In this document: positions 23,665-36,424 of the stretch, in pieces
Position numbering within the stretch: position 1 is the first letter of the stretch
Layout of the letters: every line of letters starts with the position of its first letter
Assembly (NCBI RefSeq): GCF_001411555.2
Contig: NC_049901.1
Location: forward strand, 37,852,964 to 37,916,963
Reading direction: 5' to 3'
DNA length: 64,000 bases
From: Juglans regia
Lineage: Eukaryota > Streptophyta > Magnoliopsida > Fagales > Juglandaceae
Program-made: the position numbers and the translations under genes
The notes under the pieces: generated by a model
Database searches by the model: none
The model's input: the letters and a program-made list of their open reading frames with translations, nothing else
What the model was told of the DNA's origin: nothing

Positions 23665-26600
23665 ACACATAGTGGGCAAGACCTCAGGTCTGCATCCTTC
23701 AATATGTTCTCAATCTTGTTCATACTGACAAATAGGCCGTGCGACCATCGAGCACAGCTGTAAAAGAAAAATGGGAGCACTATGCCAAATTTCTCCTAGA
23801 GAAGACCAGCATAGCAACATCTCTAAAAGTGTCTCGTTATGCCCCGACTCATTTGGTCACATCAGACTAAGCATCCCTAATCCCTCTCGAGTCCAAATGA
23901 CTCAAAGCAATGTTCAATCTCCATAAAACATGATGTACTCATAGCTATATTGCAACTCCCAAAAAGTAATATAACTTGCCGGCAATGAGTACACACCATT
24001 ATCAATGTGTTACCAAATAGTCTTCCTTTCACGCTCATGTCATTTAGTTTCAGTCTATTCATTTTCCCAGCAATGCCTCTTTAGACAGCATCATTCATGG
24101 CCATAGATAACATGCCAAAGCAGTAGACACTAAAACATCAACCTCGTGACATAGTCAAAGGTCTCCTAAGGGCATAAATAAATTAAGGTCATCAATTATA
24201 ACCTACAGGACTCACACGGTGAGGAAGCAGGGAACCATTCACTCACCTCTACCGTTGGTCGCAAAAGCACATGTAGTATGAAATACATGCTACGACGGAG
24301 TTCTCTTTCCTAACTAATAGCGTATATCTATTCTCAATTCACCGTACAGATCTTAGTCTAGTCTTTATCTTAGCTCCTAACCCGAGTCTCTCCATTTGCT
24401 AGCTATCCAAAGTGCTAAAAAGGGTCTCGCATCTAGCTAAACCACAGACTACATGGATTGTGGGTAACCATGCACGATCTTTAAACATCATATTAGCTCC
24501 CACTAAGGCGACATATCTTTTGTGTTTTCCAACTTATGCCTCTCCAGACAAGTACCGAGTAACACATTGTCTCATATTTGCTCGCTAACTCTTTGTAGCG
24601 CCAAAGGCGATCGTTCATGTGAGTGAGCTGATATAAGCCTGTCAATATACCTTTTTCACCATAACTCATAAATTTATGATGAATGTTTCTGCTTACCAAA
24701 TAATACTTCCAATCACGCCACATGATCATAAAACACATCAGTATCATGTGCACGATGAGCAATACCCTGAGGTACAAAGAAATCATATGGTCAACAACAA
24801 ATTATTAAATCACAATTCTCAAGTGGTGTTTAATGACCATTTCTCTCAATTTGCATTCTATTGTGTAGTAACTTTCCAAATCATGCTTCTACCAAGAGAC
24901 TCTGCATTTACATATAAAAGTCATTTGCATAATCACGAAGTCAGCGACGACTTATCGCGAATCTCATTTTAGGTCAAATTCACAATATAAACCTTAGATT
25001 CTAGTAAGCAAATCCTACTGCGACTTTTAAGAATTTACAAGGTGACCACAAATGTCATTCAGCAAACTTAATTTGCGACTTCAAGGTTTTACATAAATCT
25101 CTTGTACTCAACAAAAACATGTGAGATAACCATAATTTATTTTTCATTAAGGGTAAAACGATTAGGGCATTTGTCTTCAAAGACAATCATAATAGTCTAG
25201 TCATTCCTTTTAACGACAATCGCATCATAAACTCACTTAACAAAGTAAGCCATATTTACCCTCTAACAAAATCTTAACCTCTAACTCTCATGAGCAAACC
25301 ATAATCAAAACACCAAACAGTATAGGCAAAGCTAGATTCTTTGGTATTGTTCATCTCATTAATTGTCTATGGATTTTGAACAAAAGCTCATAGAAACTGT
25401 TTTTCTTGTAAACAATCTCACAAGACATGAAGCCTGAGCTACTTTTCACAAACCCATGTCGATTACCTCGTAGTATGGAAAGCCTCTTATTAGGCGACAA
25501 TTAATTATCTAAGACAACCAGTTCGCAATATCTCTTAGGATGACACTTTTCTAAGATTGTCAACAACGTCCAAAGAACCTCGTTTTATTCAATAGGTCGT
25601 TTAATAAAAAGCAACGACTAGGTACATTGGGTATCTTTGATTAGATGGTTTGTTTAGGCTGTATGTAAACAGCACTAGCAGTATTCATTCATTTTATGTA
25701 CCAAAATGGTACTAGCAACAATCATGCTCTCAAAGTACTTCATGCCTGAACATAACAAAAGCTAACCATCTAATTCTCCTATGACAATCAGCTATTTAAC
25801 ACCTTCAAGAAAAGTTTTCAATAAATATGTGATCAATAGCCATCTAAATGCAACTCATTTAGTGCCAAGAGATGGATCTATACCTCTATTAACTCCACTT
25901 TTCCTTTGTCAATTAGATCAACAACCCCATGTTAGATCATATAAGTGAAGCATATCTAAGATTCTATATTAGGATTCATACTATGTGAATTCAATACCTT
26001 TAACGGAGTCATATTACAAATATTCTCTTCTAGTCTCTAAAAGACGAGAGCATATTGATATAAAACTACCACGCTATTTATGAGGATCCTTATAATGTAT
26101 AACTTTTGGGAGTCACTATCACTAATGGTACACCATCACTCAAATGTATACACACACTAGTTGTTGAATTATTCCCACTATTTTCGGCGATCTTTTAAAA
26201 ATAATTTTGAAAAAATTAAGGTAATGTGGAATGAAATGTGATGAAAATTTTATTTCCAAAAAATAAGTTTTACAAAAATCCACAATTCCCCACCCTCACC
26301 GAAAACACGAGTAATTTTCTTGACTCAACCAAAAAATGACCAAGCTTAGATCCTCTCGATTTTTAATAGAATTCACGTTTGTACAAAGTAGTCACTCAGC
26401 CTTTTTCAAAAGCGAATGAACTCGATCTAAGGACGACAAATCAAAATTAAGACTGCAACCCCATATTACATCAACCCAAGTGTGATGTAACAACTGCTTT
26501 GCGCCATAATTCATTTATAATACCATTCTTAGCAAGTCAATAAACTGTGAGATAATTGTTCTCATCATAGAACTCCTACGATTACAATTTCGAAAAAATA

Positions 26601-29600
26601 TTTTAACTGAAAAAATATATATTTTCCTTAAAAAATCTGGAATCGTATTTATATGATGAAACAATATTTTATTATCGAAGCCCTTAGTGTGCATGTATAT
26701 GAACTTTCACATAGAAAATGCTCATATTGCCTTTGCTCTTTGACTTTTCTAAACCAAGGAGAGGGATCTCATTAGTGAGAAAATCTTCAATTTCTCAAGC
26801 TTCACACCCATCATCCTATGCCTCCATGGCATATTTTAGTATATCATTTCTCCACCTGAGAAATAATACCACTGAGTCAATGAGTGACCATCCAACTTCC
26901 AAAACTCTAGAAACCCTCACTAACACCACTATTTTCAATAAGTCTTACATCAAATTAGGTATAGACTTCACAAATATCGCATTAAAAGCGCTAAAAAAAA
27001 TATCGTTTTGTGCAACAAATGCAATATGTGACGTTTTAGCTGCTAACTAGCGCTATATCCTTATTTCTTGCATACTCAATATTTTTCTTACTCTCCAATC
27101 CACTATAGGAGAGAAAAGAGAAAAAAATTTTGTGAGAAATTATCTTAGCCTAAAACCTATCTTGTATCAGTGCAACCACGAGCAAAACTTTTAGTTTAGG
27201 TTTAGACAAGTCATACCTAATTATTCAGACTTTTGCCACAGTTACCATGTAAACCTCCAAGCTGCTTGGTATTACTCTCAAGGGGTGCTCCAAAGTGTAT
27301 ATATCTGTAAGAACCTATTTGTTCTCACTAGAGAGAAATAAAACTTGAGCAAGATTACCAGTGCTAATACCATATAAAGGTGCACTGATAAAATCTTTAA
27401 AAAATGAATGTATCAATCAAGAATGTCCTCAACACGCTTGCACACTTAGATTTTAATATTCTTACTCGCCAGACATACTAACAAGTTTTAAAGAGTATGT
27501 TTCTTATCTGTGAGTAATCTAAGTTGCTTCAAGATTATAATGCTCAACCTCAAAACATAGGAGCAATTAATCTTTGTGTTACAAAAACAACTTGCAATTT
27601 CTACTATTACCCACAAGATTCTTAAAGGCAAAATAGTGATTTAGCTCTATATGATAGTTGATCCCATCAACTTCTATAAAAATTGTAGTGTATGCGTCCC
27701 ATGCGCACTTCCAATTTTATTCTAAACCTTTGAGAGGTTTCACAATAATGATGATCTAAGACTATCTGACACTCATAATAATTTCATAATAATTTTTATT
27801 CGTTTCCAACTACTGCTCATGGAGGAGATTAATGCGATGATTAAGTCGTATAAATAATCTCTAGGCTTTCTTCATGGTTATCTCAAAGTTACTAAACTAT
27901 GTGCATCTAATTGCTCACACATCTAAGGAATTTTTTGCATTAATCTAAGTCAGAACAAAAAATAATTAATACACGTCGCAAGATCAAAAATTCGCTAAGT
28001 TTCCTAATCATCTCTTGCGCCTCAATGCTTAATTATTAATTTCTAACTTAATTTTCGTGCAAATTTATATCATATAGGAGATTAATTCCAAATCAATCTC
28101 AACCATACCCCCACTAGGATAAGTAATCTACCAAGTTAGTCACATGTAAAAATAATTTCTTCCTTGATCGAAGAAATCAGTTTGAGCCAATCATAAGTAT
28201 GGACTAATCAAACTCGGACTACTTAATCCTCTAGTTTATTACAATCTAAAAAATTGAAGACTAATTCTTAAAAAATAGTCTAACAATACAAGTGATAAAA
28301 TAAGCTCATCACATAAAATGATCACATCACATTTGATCCAAATAATTATTATTTACCAAAAAATAATAATCCAGGAAATTTATAACATAAAATAAAAAGC
28401 CTAACAAATGCGATAAAATATGACATTATAATATCATGACATGCATGTATTCAATAAGCACATGCAAAAATATATTTCAGAAAAATTAATATTTTATGCC
28501 ACAATTACATGCCGAATTAATAAATAAAAACAACACAAATTAACAATAAGCTCTACTCCAAAGGTTGAACTTATAACCCTTGTGTGTGAGCTAATGGGCC
28601 GCACCCCCTTAGGCGCCCAGCTACAGAGCGGGCCGAGGTCTTCTAAGCACATGGCCCAAATTGGCTAGTAGCCCTTAAAAAAAAATGGACTGCTGCATTT
28701 TAAATACAAGAACATAGATGGGCTGGATTTTAAAAAATAAATCTATTTATTGACCAAAACATTTCAGCCCAAGCAAAAAACAAATATAACAACAGCCCAA
28801 AAGCCTTTTTTTTCCAACCCAGACCAAAAGTCCAACACAATGGAACTTCACTATTCATCTTCTTCCTCCCGTTACAGTTGCTATTCAAGTAACGGAAGAG
28901 AAAAAATAAAACAACACTTATAACCGCCGCCGGTTGCTGCGTGGCTGGCATTTAACTGAGACACCAAAGTTCCTGGCAGAGACGCTGAGCCTTGGCAGGG
29001 CCGCCCCACCCTGACAGCATCACTCAGCAGGGAAGAAAGGCCCTGCACCGCTTACTAGAGCGCGCAGCACTTGGTGCACTACTGCTCAGCTCAGTACAGG
29101 GTGCATCGTTGTACCTGTGCTGCCTGTCTATGCAGTAATATGGGAAACGCAACCCCCAACCGCTGCTTGTTGTGTAGCACCAAAAACAATGGAGCTTTCA
29201 TGCTCTGTGTGCAGTAGCGCTTGCAGCACCACCATGGTGCGCATTGCTCTGCACCCAGCAGAGGACAACGCCTCCGTCGAGGCACGCTTAGCTCTTCATG
29301 GTGCACGCCAAGGCCGTGCAACATCATGCAACAGTGTGCATCACTCAGCTCTCCATGGACGGTAGTTCTAGTCGCAGCTAGGTGCTCATCGCACCTCTAG
29401 GTTAAGCAGATCTTACTACCCACTTGCACAAAGGTGCAACTGCTCAACAATAGCCGATGGAAACCCATCACCTGTGGTGGTTGCACCACCGAAATAGTGA
29501 ACACGAAGCAACACCCATTCGATGCGCGTCGCTACCTCCTGCGGTGCTAGCATCACCTGAATCACACGGTGCAGAGTCTAGATCATCTGAACTCCACGTG

Positions 29601-29761
29601 CACGGGTTCTTGTTGATTCAAGAGGGTAGTTGCAGCCATTCCAAACGACGCTACCACCATAATGGCAGCCAACTCATTGGTAAAAAAAAACTCATAGTGC
29701 AGAAATGTTTCAGTAAATGAAATTATAATGCACACGTCAAAAACACAAATCAAGAACAACC
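23665..29761. other. Internal region of the LARD-like element, no coding domains
   Basis: About 6.1 kb, mostly AT-rich with stops in every frame. The last 1.2 kb (28560-29760) is GC-richer. The longest ORFs (24493-24786 and 26718-27050, ~100 codons) show no retroelement motif. Confidence 0.7.
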
Positions 29762-29780
29762 GATTGGGCTCTGATACTAA
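29762..29780 (-). promoter_or_regulatory. Primer binding site of the LARD-like element
   Basis: The minus strand reads TTAGTATCAGAGCCCAATC directly after the LTR. It is a near match to the initiator-Met tRNA primer site TGGTATCAGAGC. Confidence 0.75.
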
Positions 29781-30175
29781 TGTTAGAAAAAACTAGATCA
29801 GAATGCGCAGCGGAAGCGATATTACCTCATAGGAAATATCTCGGATCTAGTGCGGTTGTTCCATGGATTCTAGCGTCGTTGTTCATCAATGATCTTCACA
29901 TCGATGGTGGAGTGTGCTACGTGGTAAAATCAAAGCAACACTCACACATTACACAGTATAGGTGCCGTGACTAGAGAGAACCATTTGAGAGAGAGCTTGT
30001 TTGTCCAAGTGTTACCTCTAAAGAGGGGGGACACAATGTAAATAGTCTCTCTAGTGTAACCCCCTGGCCGGCCATTAAGGGCCAGCCATTAAGTCTCATG
30101 AAGTGTCTTAAGAGCCACTTCATAACCCCCAAGAGGAGGTGAAGGGGTGCCCACTATGGGCGCCCCTTTCTTACA
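29781..30175 (-). repeat. 5' LTR of the LARD-like element
   Basis: Bounded by TGTTAG and CTTACA and followed by the AAGCC target duplication. It holds a hairpin-forming ggccggccattaagggcc stretch near 30064. Confidence 0.9.
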
Positions 30176-30573
30176 AAGCCGAATGTAACAACTGCATCCT
30201 CGCGTAGCAAACCGCCACCGTCTTTAGCCATGCACGTTCCACCCCCAGCCACCATTTCGCGTGAATCCTTTCAAGCATGACCACTCCACCACCTCGCAAG
30301 GCATTTCCTTGCGTCAAAAACACCATGAAAACGGCTGGCCACCATCCCCAACCTTTCCCTGTTTTAGTCTCTTCCTCCATGATCCACTACATACCTCCTT
30401 GACCAAGAGCCCAACAAGTCGAGACCCCATAGAAGCCGTTGCCAAGAGCTTTCCGTCACCTTCGGTCCGACGCATGCCTTCTCAGTCTCACAGTGAGCTT
30501 ACTCGTTCCCTCATGTCGTGCTTCCTCTCTCCATTCTCCCTCTATCTCATCACAATTTTTATCCTTTCCATAG

Positions 30574-31006
30574 TGACCTGCCTTTGTTCCCAGCCGCACT
30601 ACATGGGCCTAGGCCTTTGCCTATTATTGTAGCTTTTCCCACTACTGAAGAGCCCAATTAATACCAAGATGGCCCCACCCACTGCCAATATCGACTGGGT
30701 AACCACTCAGCAGCAATAAAAGATAAGAACGGTTATCACTCAAATTCGTTAAAGGATGAACCCTCAACTCCAGGTTTGAATTTGAGTAATAGATATGTTT
30801 GTTATCATTTCAGCAACAGAACAGTTCAAATGCTCTATATAAGAGAAGAACCCATGTACGTAAAAAGGCATCTTATTCTTTGGTATTAAAGAGTTATTTT
30901 CGGTCACTGACTTAGGCATCGGAGGTGTTCCCTAGAACCCCCAAGCTGCCTTACTCTTTGGTTGCAAATGATAGTGTGGCGGTGGCGGTGAAACACGTCC
31001 ATAACA
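30574..31006 (+). repeat. 5' LTR of the Tat-like element
   Basis: Matches 40215-40629 from about catgggcctaggcc onward and ends ataaca. It contains a TATA box (TATATAA, 30836-30842) about 170 bp before its end, the likely element promoter. Its first ~25 bases are poorly alignable with the 3' LTR. Confidence 0.82.
30836..30842 (+). promoter_or_regulatory. TATA box in the Tat-like LTR
   Basis: ctcTATATAAgag is conserved in both LTRs (also at 40463), which supports function in the ancestral element. Confidence 0.6.
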
Positions 31007-31007
31007 G

Positions 31008-31025
31008 TAGGCGCCGTCTTTGGGA
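31008..31025 (+). promoter_or_regulatory. Primer binding site of the Tat-like element
   Basis: taggcgccgtctttggga lies one base after the LTR. It resembles the TGGCGCCGTCTGTGGG primer sites of Tat-type gypsy elements. Confidence 0.7.
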
Positions 31026-31114
31026 TTTCAAAGTCTCACACTCAGCGTGCTTTCCACATGCCCATCATCACACGGTCTCAGACAACTAGAGATCAGGGAG
31101 AAACTTCATAGAAC

Positions 31115-32300
31115 ATGGAGGAAAGACTTGTAGAAATGGAGGAGATAATAAAGAAGTGTACCACATAGGTTGACTCATTGCGAGAGGAGAATGAGGCTTT
31201 CAAGTCACGAAATGGGCCGTCAGGAGAGGATGCGACACCGAGTCAGGTTGACATGGTAGAGATGGAGGCAAACAGTGCAGGTGTTGGTAAGGGCCACCAA
31301 GAGGATGAGAAAATGAAGAAGCTGCACCATGACGTGCACAACCTAATGGATAAATATGAGGAGATGGCCAAGAAGATAGGAACGTCCTCTTCGGTTGACC
31401 AGTTGCTATCCAGCACAAATCTACCATTCTTTACGAAAATTATGGCAATGCCTCTACCTCCAAAGTTCAAGGTCCCATCGGTAGATCTATATGACGACTC
31501 CAAAGATCCTGTGGAGCATCTTGAAACTTTCAAAGCACCCTTCACGGATTCTTGGGAGAAATTAAGTGTATAGTTTTCCCTTTGACTCTAAAGGGGTCGG
31601 CAAAAGGGTGGTTTGGAACACTGTAACCTGGTTCCATAGAAAGTTTCGAAGAATTGAGCCGATAGTTCTTGACCCAGTTCATGTGAGTAGAAGACGCAGG
31701 AGGCCAGCTGCATATTTATTAACTGTCAAACAAAGAGAGGATGAAAGTTTGAAAACATATTTAACACGCTTCAATAAAAAGAAGATGACAACCGACGATC
31801 AAGACAAGAAGATTATGCTAATAGCATTGCTTGAAGGTATTTGGCCAATGAGCCCTTTTATGGCCGAACTGGCCAAAAAATCCTCTTCCACATTATGAGA
31901 GTTCATGGACAAGGCTGACGATTTTGTTAATGTTGAAGATACACTTATCTCCCTGACTACCTAATAAGAAATAAGGAGTGAGCTGGAACCGAAAGGAGGA
32001 CAAAGGAAAGACCGAGATGGGGGTCAAAAGGCGAGGAGAGACCAATAGGATTTAAGGCACGATAGTAATTTGAGAAGGCATAATGGTAATTATGTACACT
32101 ACTCTAGTGCACAAAATCTGGACAAAGCAAAGGAAGAAGTACAAAAAGACAGCAATGAGCAACAGGCCGAGAAGTATTGTACTTATCATAAAACGAGGGG
32201 ACAGAACCTAGGACTGCCACAACTTGAAGCAAAAAATAGAAGATATGAGAGGAAGTGGCGACATACAAACGATCGAAAGCCCGAGTACCAAAAAAGGAGG
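31115..32300 (+). pseudogene. Tat-like gag remnant
   Basis: ATG at 31115, then an in-frame TAG at 31166, then an open stretch to 31573 with MPLPPKFKVPSVDLYDDSKD and PVEHLETFK, the start of the retrotransposon gag domain. A frameshift follows. The frame at 31566-31898 carries the rest: SRRRRRPAAYLLTVKQREDE and LTRFNKKKM. A relic of the zinc-knuckle region, KYCTYHKTRG (about 32173), lacks its later His and Cys. The family's normal gag is one continuous frame. Confidence 0.85.
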
Positions 32301-32439
32301 AGTGAGAGCCCTAGGCAACAAGAATCACCAAGAAGAGAAATGAGGTTGCATGAACCTCGGGACCAAAGACCGAGAGCAGATGTAAATCGGGAAAATCCAC
32401 CTTTAGGCGAAATACACACGATCGCTGATAGATATGCTG

Positions 32440-33000
32440 GAGGTGGCCCGACCTCCTCAGGAAGAAAAACGTATGCAAGGTGGGCAATGTATATGAAGAA
32501 GTCTATAACGTAGAAAGACCTGTCTAGTGGCGAATTTTACCACGAGAAGAATATCTTTTGGCGATGAGAACTACCGAGGGGTTTTATATCCCCACGACAA
32601 TGCCTTGGTGGTAATGATGCTAGTGGCAAATTTTACCACGAGGAGAATATTGGGATGCCTTCAGCAAAATGGGGATTGGTACAAATCAGTTGAGATCAGC
32701 AGCAACTATGTTAAAGGGGTTCACCAAAGATGTGGTACAACCTATGGGATCCATTACGTTGCCAAAATCCGTGGGCACAGATCCCCATGTTGTCATTGCT
32801 ATGACTGAGTTTTTAGTGGTAAGAACTCTATCAGCATACAATGCATTCATTGGATGACCTACATTGAATGCCTTAAAGCCAATCACTTCAACATATCATC
32901 TAAAAATGAAGTTCCCGACAAAAACTGGAATAAGTAAGGTACGCAGCGAACAGGTCCTAGCCAGAAAATGTTACGTACAGGAACTCATGCAAGGATGAGG
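32440..33000 (+). pseudogene. Tat-like protease remnant, active site deleted
   Basis: The frames read NALVVMMLVANFTTRRI and then, in another frame, MGIGTNQLRSAATMLKGFT, DVVQPMGSITLPKSVGT, FLVVRTLSAYNAFIG. The catalytic loop that should sit between TTRRI and the MGI segment in this family (an LVDNGSSAD-type motif) is missing at about 32651. A 28-bp block, gtggcRaattttaccacgag plus Ragaatat, occurs twice (32526-32553 and 32623-32650), a local duplication. Confidence 0.78.
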
Positions 33001-33210
33001 AGAGGTGAGTATTGTGAATACTGAGGATACTGAGGGGGAGGCGATTTTCCCACCGCCGCCCCAAGTACTAATGACAGAATTGGAAACTAGAGATGAAGGC
33101 GCTTTGAAGCAATGGGGAACTAGATGAGCCCTGGAGCTGGTCACCCTTGAAAAGGGTCACCCTGAAGCCATGTGAAGATAGGGACCAAACTAACAAGGGA
33201 AGAAAGATAG

Positions 33211-34500
33211 ATGTTGATAAATTTCCTTCTGGACCATAAAGATATATTCGCATGGAGTCATAAGGATATGCCTGGGATAGGCAAAGAGATCATCGAACAC
33301 AAGTTAAGCATAAACTCGAAGGTGCGTCCAGTTAAGCAAAAAAAGAGAAACTTTAGCACCGAGAAGTATGAAGCAATCGCAGAGGAGGTTGATCGGTTAC
33401 TGACTGTGAGATTCATAAGAGAAGCACAATATCCAAACTGGTTGTCCAACATAGTATTGGTGAATAAGTCCAACAGAAAGTGGCGAATGTGCGTAGATTT
33501 CACAGATCTCAACAAAGCTTGCCAGAAAGACAGTTTTCCACTCCTACGGACAGATTTTATAATAGATGTAACAGCAGGGCATAAAATGTTTAGTTTTATG
33601 GATGCCTACTCGAGATACAAAAAAATCAGGATGAATAAAGCCGATCAAGAAAAGACAGATTTCATAACTGACCTAGGCCTATATTGCTATAAGGTGATGC
33701 CCTTCGTGTTAAAAAACACTGGGGCAACTTATCAGAGATTAGTAAACAAAATGTTTAAAGACCAGATTGGGAGAAACATGAAAGTATATGTCGATGATCT
33801 ACTGGTAAAAAGTTTGGAGTTTGCCCAGCATATAGAGGACCTTGAGGAGGCTTTCCAGGTTTTGCAGCGATATCAGATAAAGCTCAACCCAACCAAGTGT
33901 GCATTCGGAGTGCAATTGGAAAGTTTATTGGATTTATGGTATCAGAAGGAGGAGTTCAAGCAAATCCTGAGAAACTCAGAGCAATGATAGAGATGAAGTC
34001 TCCCACAAATTTGAATGAATTACAAAAATTGGAGGGAAAGCTAGTAGCTCTTAACAAGTTTGTATCTCGATCAATGGATAAATGTCTTCCTTTCTTTTAG
34101 GTGCTTAAAAAAGCACATGATTGAGATGCCAAATGAAAGGAGGCGTTTGCACAGCTGAAGAAATATATGGCTAACCCGCCATTGCTTAGCCACACCAAAC
34201 AAGGAGAGTCATTGTCGTTGTACCTGACAGTGACCCCAGATGCTATATCAGTAGCATTGGTACGAGAAGAGGGGAAGGAACAAAAGCCGGTGTATTAAGA
34301 AGCAGAGCCCTGAGGGGAGCTGATGCCAGGTATCCAAAGGTTGAGTTAGTTGCCTTCACAGTGGTAGTAGCAGTAAGGAGATTACGGCCTTATTTCCAAG
34401 CTCATCCGATAAAGGTAATTAACTCATCACCTTTACATAAGATATTATAGAATCCAAATAACTCAGGGATGCTTGGTCAAGTGGTCTATCAAGTTAAGTG
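33211..34500 (+). pseudogene. Tat-like reverse transcriptase and RNase H remnant
   Basis: RT spans 33211-33930 in one frame: RKWRMCVDFTDLNKAC, FSFMDAYSRYKKI, YKVMPFVLKNTGATYQRLVN, and an intact catalytic box, VYVDDLLVKS, at about 33787. A frameshift near 33920 moves the continuation (GFMVSEGGVQANPEKLRAM, FVSRSMDKCLPFF) to another frame. The first RNase H follows to about 34500 with many stops. The RT core is better preserved than the rest of this element. Confidence 0.87.
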
Positions 34501-34609
34501 AGTACGAAATCAATAACATGCCTAAAAGCGCTGTTAAAGGGCAGATCCTGGTCAATTTTTTGGCCGAATTTTCAAATTTCTGAGAGGAAATCCCCAAATC
34601 CCCAGAAAA

Positions 34610-35010
34610 GAAGCCATGACGAGTGTATATGGATGGGTCATCTTGCCGAGCAGGAGGAGTAGTTGGTGTATATGTGGCAACAAGCAAAGAGAGAGTCGTA
34701 CCACACCGTATGATTAGATTTCAAAGTAACAAACAACGAGGCTGAATACGAAGCAGTGCTCGCCGGTTTAGCAATAACAAGGATGTTAGGGGGGGAGATT
34801 GAAATGAAAGCCAATTCATAGGTAGTAGTCAAGCAAATCACCGGGGAATACCTGGCAAGGGGGATCAAACCAATAAAATATCTCCACCAAGTTCAGGAAC
34901 AATGCAAATGCCTTAAGTACTTTTGAATCGAGAAAATACCTCGAAGAGATAATTTCAAGGCTGATCGATTAGCACAAGCTGCCTCAGCAAAGCAGAAAGA
35001 AGCATTGCCG
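34610..35010 (+). pseudogene. Second (archaeal-type) RNase H remnant
   Basis: The reading frame contains VYMDGSSCRAGGVVGVYVAT, which fits the start of the plant archaeal-type RNase H found only in the Tat lineage. Degraded strands with stops follow up to about 35000 (RLAQAASAKQKEA-like end). It supports the clade assignment. Confidence 0.65.
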
Positions 35011-35149
35011 TGGAAGGTTGATCTACGAACAGTATCTAGTCTGGTGGTAGGAGAGGAAGTTTGCAAATTAGAGAGAATATGTGGGGATGGGTTGATGATA
35101 CAAAAAAGTATTTGGAGACAGGTGATCTTCCCCCATCTCGGAAAGAGGC

Positions 35150-36287
35150 AAGATAAAAAGCAGGACGACCCGATTTACTATGGTAGATGGGGTGCTTTAC
35201 AGGCGTGGCTTCTCAAACCCATTATTAAGGTGTGTAACAAAGGAGGAAGCAGAATACGTGATGAGGGAAATACACGAGGGGATATACGGGAGTCATTCGG
35301 GAGGACGATTGCTGGCCGCAAAAATTGTGAGAGTAGGATATTATTGGCCAAACAAGCTCAAAGATGCATAGGAGTTCGTAAAAAAGTGTGTCCAGTGTCA
35401 GATTCATGCACTAAATTCCAAGCGCACCCCTCGAAGAGTTGTGATCTATAACATCACCATGGTCATTCACCCAGTGGGGGTAGACCTAATAGGCCTTATG
35501 CCCCCCCAGTAAAAGAGGAACCAAGTTCATCATCGTAGTCATTGACTACTTTACTAAGTGGGCAGAGGCTGAGGCAATGGCAACAATAACAACCCAAAGT
35601 GTGACAAAGCTCATGTGGAAGGCAGTAGAGTGCAGATTCGGGATACCTTAGGGTATCATTTCTGATAATGGCAGGCAGTTCGATTCCGAGCATTATCGTC
35701 AATGGTGCACAAAGCTAGGAATCAAAGTTAGGTACTCTTCCACATGCCATCCCCAGGCAAATGGACAGGTTGAAGCAACCAATAAAACATTCATGGGGAT
35801 ATTAAAAAAGAAAATGGGCGACAGAAAGGGATTGTGGGCCGACGAGCTCTCGGAGATTTTATGGGCTTACATAACAACACTAAAAAGCTCAACGGACTAA
35901 ACACCTTTCGCCCTAGTGTATGGAAGTGAGGCCATGGTACCAATGGAGGTTGGGTTACTAAGCTACGGAAGAAAAAGCTTTGATCCATGAACAAACGTCG
36001 CAGGGTTGGAAGAAAACCTAAACCTATTGGAGGAGATAAGGACAGATGTAGAAACCAAAGTTATAGTTTTTGAAAAGAAAGCAGAACAATACTTCAACAA
36101 GAGAGTGAGGCCCAGATCTTTCAAAGTTGGTGATTTAGTGCTGAACGAAACTGGTGTCAACACAGGAGAAAAAGGAAAATTGGGCCCACGATGCCCTTAT
36201 GTTATAGTAGTAGGCCACAGACCAGAAACTTACCACCTCAAAGATGCTGTGGGGTGTGTAGAACATTTAAAAAAGTACTACGTCTAA
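35150..36287 (+). pseudogene. Tat-like integrase remnant
   Basis: The zinc-binding head reads MREIHEGIYGSHSGGR, YYWPNKLKDA, FVKKCVQCQ. The catalytic core is readable in pieces with all three acidic positions kept: VIDYFTKWAEAEAM, ISDNGRQFDSEHYRQW, QANGQVEATNK. The C-terminal part, open from 36006, includes RSFKVGDLVLNETGV and ends at a stop at 36287. Integrase would insert the cDNA into the genome. Stops and shifts at about 35346, 35510, 35650 and 35900 inactivate this copy. Confidence 0.87.
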
Positions 36288-36424
36288 GGAAAATATATCA
36301 TTTTTATTTACCTATTGGTATCATTTTCAATAACAAAACCTGCACATGTTTTCCCACCTTTTTTTTTTCTTTGACTTTTTTACAACCTCAAATAATGTCG
36401 CCAAGAGCTGAAGATTAAAGACTA

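Larger units (their letters stand above)
23261..30175 (-). mobile_element. Non-coding LTR retrotransposon (LARD-like), complete
   Basis: Two direct ~395-bp LTRs flank 6.1 kb. The target duplication AAGCC lies at 23256-23260 and 30176-30180. On the minus strand the LTR at 29781-30175 is followed by a primer site (TTAGTATCAGAGCCC), and the other LTR is preceded by a purine tract (GAGTGGGAGA), giving minus orientation. The LTRs are ~90% alike by eye, so the insertion is not recent. No gag, protease, RT or integrase motif was found in any frame, hence a large non-autonomous derivative. The primer site and purine tract look Copia-like. Confidence 0.85.

Noticed and set aside
28730..29720. Several 70-90 codon ORFs in the GC-richer end of the LARD-like element
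   Set aside because: They lie in the untranslated leader region of an LTR element, on both strands, without any gag motif.
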